A stretch of 28,445 nucleotides of DNA from the NCBI GenBank assembly GCA_945873015.1, contig CAMCBY010000006.1, positions 1 through 28,445 of the forward strand, in the 5' to 3' direction. Positions 24,382-28,445 of the stretch are shown piece after piece. The DNA comes from Klebsiella pneumoniae. Its GTDB lineage: Bacteria; Pseudomonadota; Gammaproteobacteria; Ga0077536. The position numbers and the translations under genes are program-made. The notes below the pieces were generated by a model. The model had not been told where the DNA came from. It worked only from the letters and a program-made list of their open reading frames with translations, and ran no database searches. Positions within the stretch are counted from its first letter, which is position 1; each line of letters opens with the position of its first letter.

Positions 24382-24975
24382 ATGACCGCTCGCACCGCCC
24401 GCATCACGCGCGACACCAAAGAAACGCAGGTCGCCGTCAGCGTCAATCTCGATGGCAGCGGCCAGGCTGCGCTCGCGACCGGCATTCCTTTTCTCGATCA
24501 CATGCTCGACCAGGTCGTGCGTCACGGCCTCATCGATCTCGATATCAAGGCCAATGGCGATCTCATCATCGACGCCCACCACACGGTCGAAGACATCGGC
24601 ATCACGCTTGGCATGGCGGTGCATAAAGCGCTCGGTGACAAGCGTGCCATCCGCCGCTATGGCCATGCTTATGTGCCATTGGACGAGGCCTTGTCGCGGG
24701 TCGTTGTTGATCTTTCGGGCCGGCCCGGCCTCGAGTTCCACGTCGATTTTCCGCGCGCCCAGGTCGGCAATTTCGATGTCGATCTGTTCCACGAATTCTT
24801 TCAGGGTTTCGTCAATCACGCCATGTGTACGCTGCACGTCGATGGCCTGCGCGGACGTAATGCCCACCATATCATCGAAACCGTGTTCAAGGCCTTTGGC
24901 CGCGCATTGCGCATGGCCGTCGAGCCGGACCTGCGTATGGGCGACGCTCTGCCGTCGACCAAGGGCGCGCTGTAA
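24382..24975 (+). CDS. hisB: Imidazoleglycerol-phosphate dehydratase
   Basis: Sixth step of histidine synthesis. A monofunctional 197-residue enzyme, without the phosphatase domain fused to it in E. coli. The two Mn-binding histidine motifs DAHHTVEDIGI and NAHHIIETVFKAFGRALR are present, as is GIPFLDHMLDQ. The ATG at 24382 (MTARTARITRDTKETQV) matches the family opening; no strong Shine-Dalgarno is visible. hisH follows after 24 bp, so the pair is an operon. The gap to the divergent hemF is 94 bp. Confidence 0.96.
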   Translation: MTARTARITRDTKETQVAVSVNLDGSGQAALATGIPFLDHMLDQVVRHGLIDLDIKANGDLIIDAHHTVEDIGITLGMAVHKALGDKRAIRRYGHAYVPLDEALSRVVVDLSGRPGLEFHVDFPRAQVGNFDVDLFHEFFQGFVNHAMCTLHVDGLRGRNAHHIIETVFKAFGRALRMAVEPDLRMGDALPSTKGAL

Positions 24976-24999
24976 CTCCTTAACGGGCGGGTGCCTTTG

Positions 25000-25641
25000 A
25001 TGTCGACCGTCGCCGTCGTCGATTACGGTAGTAGCAATCTGCGTTCAGTGGTGAAGGCGCTGGAGACCGTCGCCGGTGCACGTCACCAGATAGTGGTTGC
25101 CGACGATGCCAGCACCGTCGCCAATGCCGACCGCGTGGTGTTCCCCGGCCAGGGTGCGATAGGCGATTGTATGGCGCGCCTCCATGCACAAGGTCTGGTC
25201 GATGTGATCCGCGAATGCGCGCGTACGCGGCCGTTTTTCGGTATCTGTTTAGGCCTGCAATCGCTGGTCACCCACAGCGCCGAAGATGGTGGCACCGCCT
25301 GTCTCGACGTCTTTGCGGGGGAGGTGCGGCGCTTTCCCGATCATCCGCCGCCGGCCGCCGATGGCAGCCCGCGCAAGGTCCCGCACATGGGCTGGAACCA
25401 AGTGGCGTGGACACGCGATCATCCGGTCACCCACGGCATCCCGAGCGACACGCGCTTTTATTTTGTGCACAGCTATTACGTCGTCCCGCAGGACGCGACC
25501 CTGACCTTGGGTTATACCGATTACATCCAACCCTTCACCGCCGCGCTCGCCAGCGGCTATGTCATTGCGACGCAGTTTCATCCCGAGAAAAGCGCGCATG
25601 CAGGGCTCAAACTGCTGGAAAATTTCCTCGCCTGGAACTGA
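25000..25641 (+). CDS. hisH: Imidazole glycerol phosphate synthase, glutaminase subunit HisH
   Basis: The glutamine amidotransferase half of IGP synthase; it passes ammonia to HisF. The 213-residue class I glutaminase has the nucleophile Cys83 in GICLGLQ and the His194/Glu196 pair in FHPEKS. The oxyanion-strand region FPGQGAIGDC is as expected. The ATG at 25000 was chosen over an in-frame GTG at 24991; both are preceded by a G-rich tract. Its obligatory partner HisF, and HisA, do not follow as they do in the common hisBHAF order, so they must be encoded elsewhere. A hairpin with an 8-bp stem begins just after the stop. Confidence 0.95.
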   Translation: MSTVAVVDYGSSNLRSVVKALETVAGARHQIVVADDASTVANADRVVFPGQGAIGDCMARLHAQGLVDVIRECARTRPFFGICLGLQSLVTHSAEDGGTACLDVFAGEVRRFPDHPPPAADGSPRKVPHMGWNQVAWTRDHPVTHGIPSDTRFYFVHSYYVVPQDATLTLGYTDYIQPFTAALASGYVIATQFHPEKSAHAGLKLLENFLAWN

Positions 25642-25644
25642 GCG

Positions 25645-25666
25645 GCACGCGGTATAGGCCGCGTGC
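25645..25666 (+). terminator. Hairpin after hisH
   Basis: GCACGCGG (25645-25652) and CCGCGTGC (25659-25666) form a perfect 8-bp stem with a 6-nt loop, 4 bp after the hisH stop. The tail ATCATCCCCCCTTT is only weakly T-rich. It probably marks the end of the hisBH transcript. Confidence 0.6.
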
Positions 25667-25749
25667 ATCATCCCCCCTTTGAGTAGGCTTCCCAGCGCCG
25701 ATGCGCTGGCGCAGGCTTGGCCCTCCAATCATTGAAGAGGAGAGGTCCC

Positions 25750-26529
25750 ATGCAAGTGCCGACACTGGCCGAATATTCGAAGAAATACGACTACCTCAAG
25801 TTCGAGCGCGAGGATGGCATTCTGCAGCTCACCATGCATTCCGGCGGCACAGATCTGGAATGGGGCTTCGCGCCCCATCAGGAGCTCGGTTACGCCTTCG
25901 CCGATATTGCCGCTGACCTCGATAACAAGGTCATCATCTTTACCGGCAGCGGTGAAACATTCATCGACAAAGAAGATCTCGGTGGTGGCGGCGTGACCGC
26001 CGAAGTGTGGGCGAACCATGTGCTGCCCGACGCTAAACGCCTGCTCATGAACCTGCTCGAAATTCAGGCGCCGATGATCGCGGCCGTCAATGGCCCGGCC
26101 ACCGTGCATGCCGAACTCGCGCTGCTGTGTGATGTGGTGCTGGCGGCCGATCATGCGACCTTCCAGGACGCACCCCATTATCCGAGCGGCCTCGTGCCGG
26201 GTGATGGCGTGCATGTGGTCTGGCCGATGCTGCTGGGCTTGAACCGCGCCCGATATTTCCTCATGACTGGCCAGGAGTTGTCGGCCAAGGAAGCCCTGGA
26301 CCTCGGTGTCGTCAACGAGGTCATGCCGCACGCGAAGTTATTGCCGCGCGCGTGGGATCTGGCGCGCAAGATTCGCCAACGCCCCGCCGTCACTACCCGC
26401 CTGACACGCGAAGCGATGCTCATGCAGGTCAAACGCGCAATGCTCGACCAGCTGCCCTACGGTCTCGCGCTCGAAGGGCTCGCCGCCTGTGATTTCTGGC
26501 CGCAGGAGTTTGCCAAGGAGAAACTCTGA
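25750..26529 (+). CDS. Crotonase-family hydrolase resembling 6-oxocamphor hydrolase
   Basis: A 259-residue crotonase fold. From memory of the Rhodococcus 6-oxocamphor hydrolase sequence, the similarity is strong throughout, for example PSGLVPGDGVHVVWP and MTGQELSAKEALDLGVVNEV. The residues named for that enzyme (Trp40, His122, His145, Asp154, Glu244) all appear here shifted by exactly two: Trp38, His120, His143, Asp152, Glu242. That enzyme cleaves a C-C bond of a cyclic beta-diketone by a retro-Claisen reaction and does not use CoA esters. A hydrolase of a cyclic diketone is therefore more likely than an enoyl-CoA hydratase. The ATG at 25750 is preceded by GAGGAGAGG (25737-25745). Monocistronic or leading; it has no camphor genes beside it. 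Confidence 0.85.
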   Translation: MQVPTLAEYSKKYDYLKFEREDGILQLTMHSGGTDLEWGFAPHQELGYAFADIAADLDNKVIIFTGSGETFIDKEDLGGGGVTAEVWANHVLPDAKRLLMNLLEIQAPMIAAVNGPATVHAELALLCDVVLAADHATFQDAPHYPSGLVPGDGVHVVWPMLLGLNRARYFLMTGQELSAKEALDLGVVNEVMPHAKLLPRAWDLARKIRQRPAVTTRLTREAMLMQVKRAMLDQLPYGLALEGLAACDFWPQEFAKEKL

Positions 26530-26611
26530 CGGCGTCATCGAGCGCAGAGCTCATCTATGATGGCGACTGGGTTTAAAACATGAGCGGAGTATTTCCGCGA
26601 GGAGGACCGTG

Positions 26612-27049
26612 ATGAAATCAGCCTTGCGCAGATGCGCGCCGTTTGTTTTGAGTCTGGCTGCCGAAATGACGGCGATGGGCGCGTGGGCGGACACGCCCGC
26701 AGCGTCCGACACCGTCATCACGCCGCTCATGGAACAGGCTTTGACCGCCCGCCCGGCGGCGGTCGCCAGCATGGTGACCGTCGAGTACGCACCCGGCGCT
26801 ACCACGCCGCCCCACACCCATCCCGCCGATACCTTTGTCTATGTGCTCGAAGGTGCCATCGAGATGCAGGTCGGCGGCGGTGAACTGAAGGTATTGCGCA
26901 AGGGCGAGACCTTCTATGAGAAACCGACCGATCAGCACCTCGTGTCGCGTAATGCCAGCAAAACCGAGCGCGCCAAGTTCCTGGTGGTATTCATCAAGGA
27001 CAAGCAGGGCGAACTGCTGGTGCCATTAAAAACTTCCGAAATCCATTGA
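26612..27049 (+). CDS. Exported cupin-domain protein
   Basis: A 145-residue single-cupin protein. The N-terminus MKSALRRCAPFVLSLAAEM...AWA-DT looks like a Sec signal peptide cut after AWA (about residue 26), though it has a glutamate in the hydrophobic part. Cupin motif 1 contains PPHTHPADTFVYVLEG with metal-type His68 and His70, and motif 2 has GETFYEKPTDQH. The function is unknown; similar periplasmic cupins bind metals or small ligands. The ATG at 26612 follows GGAGGA by 5 nt; the adjacent GTG at 26609 is less likely. It starts an operon with the epoxide-hydrolase-like and thioredoxin-like genes (gaps of 10 and 8 bp). Confidence 0.82.
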   Translation: MKSALRRCAPFVLSLAAEMTAMGAWADTPAASDTVITPLMEQALTARPAAVASMVTVEYAPGATTPPHTHPADTFVYVLEGAIEMQVGGGELKVLRKGETFYEKPTDQHLVSRNASKTERAKFLVVFIKDKQGELLVPLKTSEIH

Positions 27050-27059
27050 GGACACCGTC

Positions 27060-27923
27060 GTGACCGAGACCATTCGCCACCATCAGCGCAACATTCACGG
27101 CTTTCGTATGCACTATGTGACGGCCGGTCAGGGTTATCCGCTGGTATTGCTGCACGGCTGGCCGCAGAGCTGGTACGAATGGCGCAAGGTCATACCTGCG
27201 CTGGCTGAACACTACACCATCATCGCGCCCGATCTGCGTGGCATGGGGGATTCTGAAAAGCCCATGTCCGGTTACGACAAACGCACCTTGGCCAGCGACG
27301 TGCGCGAGCTTGTCACGCAGCTCGGCTATGACAAGGTCGGGGTGGTCGGGCACGATTGGGGTGGTTCGATAGCGTTCTATTTCGCCTACGACAATCGCGC
27401 GCTGGTCGAGCGCATGTTGATCCTCGACATGATTCCCGGCCTCATCAAGGCCGGCGATGCTTTCCCGCTCGAACTCGCACTCAAGATCAACCATGTGTTT
27501 TTCCACGGCGGCAATCCCGACTGGGCGACCATGCTGGTCAGTCAGAATGTCGATGCCTATCTGCGCCGCTTCCTGACCACGCTCGATTTTAATTACAGCC
27601 CGGCGGTATTCAGCGAAGAAGACATCGCCGAGTACGTGCGCGTCAATTCCATTCCTGGCTCGATACGCGCGGGTTTTCAGTGGTACGCGGCCGGCCTGCG
27701 CGAAGATACCGTCAATCTCGCCAACGCCACCGACAAGTTGACCATCCCGGTCGCGGCCTATGGTGGCGAGAGTTTCTTAGGCAACGTGGTGCCATTCTGG
27801 ACGCCGGTCGCCGAACACGTTGAAGGCGGCACCGTGCCCGAGTGCGGCCATTTCATTCCCGAGGAACAACCTGGGTTCGTGATCGACACCGCGTTGAAAT
27901 TCTTTGCGCCGCTGAAAGCTTAA
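27060..27923 (+). CDS. Epoxide-hydrolase-like alpha/beta hydrolase
   Basis: A 287-residue alpha/beta hydrolase. The oxyanion motif is LLHGWPQSWYEW, typical of epoxide hydrolases. The nucleophile is an aspartate, Asp99 in GHDWGG, and the catalytic histidine is His264 in CGHFIPEEQP. The Asp nucleophile indicates an epoxide hydrolase or a haloalkane/haloacid dehalogenase; the HGWPQ block favours the former. The start is GTG at 27060, with GAGGA (27048-27052) 7 nt upstream and overlapping the cupin stop region, so the genes are co-translated. It could open epoxides made by the LLM monooxygenases in this window, which is an inference. Confidence 0.87.
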   Translation: MTETIRHHQRNIHGFRMHYVTAGQGYPLVLLHGWPQSWYEWRKVIPALAEHYTIIAPDLRGMGDSEKPMSGYDKRTLASDVRELVTQLGYDKVGVVGHDWGGSIAFYFAYDNRALVERMLILDMIPGLIKAGDAFPLELALKINHVFFHGGNPDWATMLVSQNVDAYLRRFLTTLDFNYSPAVFSEEDIAEYVRVNSIPGSIRAGFQWYAAGLREDTVNLANATDKLTIPVAAYGGESFLGNVVPFWTPVAEHVEGGTVPECGHFIPEEQPGFVIDTALKFFAPLKA

Positions 27924-27931
27924 GGCCGACG

Positions 27932-28273
27932 ATGACTGAGGACTACGTTGACGTCGAACCGACGCGCGCAGAAGTCGATGCGCTCGCGGGCGCGACACTG
28001 CTCGAATTCGGCAGCCCGTTCTGCGGCCATTGCCAGCGCGCGCAGCCGCTGATTGAGCAGGCCTTGGCAGCGCACCTCGGCTTGCGGCATCTCAAGATTG
28101 CCGATGCGCGCGGGCGACGGCTGGGGCGTTCATTTACGGTCAAGCTGTGGCCGACCTTGGTCTTTCTGCGTGATGGCGTGGAAGTGGCGCGTGTGGTGCG
28201 GCCGCAGGAAGTAGCGGCCATCGAGTACGCCTTGCTCGCTCTGCGCGGTGCGCCTGATTCAAGCTCGCATTGA
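27932..28273 (+). CDS. Thioredoxin-like protein (CGHC active site)
   Basis: A 113-residue thioredoxin fold without signal peptide. The active site is FCGHC (Cys31 and Cys34) in place of the usual WCGPC, and the cis-proline loop is LWPTLVFLRDG. A CxHC-type motif is usually more oxidising than CGPC, but direction of electron flow here is unknown. The ATG at 27932 has AAGG 8 nt upstream. It follows the epoxide-hydrolase-like gene by 8 bp, making it the third gene of the cupin operon. The C-terminus GAPDSSSH is polar and variable-looking. Confidence 0.86.
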   Translation: MTEDYVDVEPTRAEVDALAGATLLEFGSPFCGHCQRAQPLIEQALAAHLGLRHLKIADARGRRLGRSFTVKLWPTLVFLRDGVEVARVVRPQEVAAIEYALLALRGAPDSSSH

Positions 28274-28345
28274 GCTCGTGGGCCATGCTTGGCGGAACTG
28301 TGCCGCGAGGTCACATTTTTTCACATTTGCGCGCTGGTGGTTGGC

Positions 28346-28375
28346 TTGCTATTGAACGCGAGGGGCCGCGATACT
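28346..28375 (+). promoter_or_regulatory. Possible promoter for the gene at the right edge
   Basis: TTGCTA (28346-28351) and GATACT (28370-28375) are separated by 18 bp, about 48 bp before the ATG at 28423. Both hexamers are partial matches. The rest of 28274-28345 shows only a T-rich stretch (CATTTTTTCACATTT) and a weak GCGG/CCGC hairpin. Confidence 0.35.
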
Positions 28376-28422
28376 CGCTCCATCACCCGCGCAACAATTA
28401 CGACGCGGGAGGGAGCATAACA

Positions 28423-28445
28423 ATGACATGTAAACAAGCTGTCGC
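28423..28445 (+). CDS. Start of an unidentified gene running off the window
   Basis: An ATG at 28423 preceded 7 nt earlier by a strong Shine-Dalgarno, GGGAGGGAG (28407-28415). Only MTCKQAV is visible before the window ends, too little to name a product. The quality of the ribosome-binding site is the main reason for calling it. Confidence 0.5.

Noticed and set aside
1..28445. CRISPR arrays, rRNA and tRNA genes, phage or plasmid genes
   Set aside because: No regularly spaced direct repeats, no rRNA-like sequence, no tRNA T-loop with CCA-type ends, and no integrase, replication or structural phage protein were recognised.

Overview
The window is a GC-rich (by eye about 60%), densely coded stretch of bacterial chromosome, most likely from a gammaproteobacterium. 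The long two-part PstC and PstA permeases, a monofunctional hisB, aerobic hemF, typA followed by dtd, and GTAG/GTGG-headed REP-like repeats all fit that group. I cannot place the genus. The many oxidative alicyclic/aromatic enzymes suggest a catabolically versatile environmental organism.

Region 1 (1-11560) is a phosphate and polyphosphate block. On the minus strand, pstC-pstA-pstB-phoU form an overlapping operon behind a well-formed candidate Pho box (5833-5850) and a correctly spaced -10 element. No pstS is present. A class I methyltransferase gene lies upstream of the operon, divergent from ppk1 (polyphosphate kinase). ppk1 converges with ppx (exopolyphosphatase). The 289-bp gap between them holds an inverted pair of 26-bp palindromic repeats, and one copy is split by a 143-bp non-coding element with 17-bp perfect inverted ends and a target duplication. 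The same palindrome occurs after phoU. A rhodanese gene and a DUF2007/zinc-ribbon gene follow.

Region 2 (11561-16949) holds typA/bipA, translationally overlapped by dtd (TTG start). After these come a DHH-family phosphoesterase of the type often annotated as exopolyphosphatase, a LimB-like flavin monooxygenase (LLM family), and a methylguanine-DNA methyltransferase.

Region 3 (16950-23247) runs mostly on the minus strand: an alpha/beta hydrolase and a second LLM oxidoreductase as an operon, then fructose-1,6-bisphosphatase with a clear terminator, then a Baeyer-Villiger-type flavin monooxygenase. On the plus strand are a flavodoxin-like protein and a Rieske oxygenase whose iron-ligand spacing resembles carbazole dioxygenase.

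Region 4 (23248-28445) starts with a second REP-like inverted pair, whose GTAG head supplies the hemF stop codon. hemF is divergent from hisB-hisH, which is not followed by hisA/hisF. A crotonase that retains all the signature residues of 6-oxocamphor hydrolase comes next, then a cupin / epoxide-hydrolase-like / thioredoxin-like operon, and the first codons of one more gene at the right edge.

Together the left third describes phosphate uptake, polyphosphate synthesis and breakdown. The right two thirds interleave housekeeping genes with flavin, Rieske and hydrolytic enzymes that could oxidise and ring-open cyclic ketones or terpenoid-like compounds. The least explained elements are the two REP-like repeat classes, the element nested in one of them, and the 6-oxocamphor-hydrolase-like gene outside any camphor operon.
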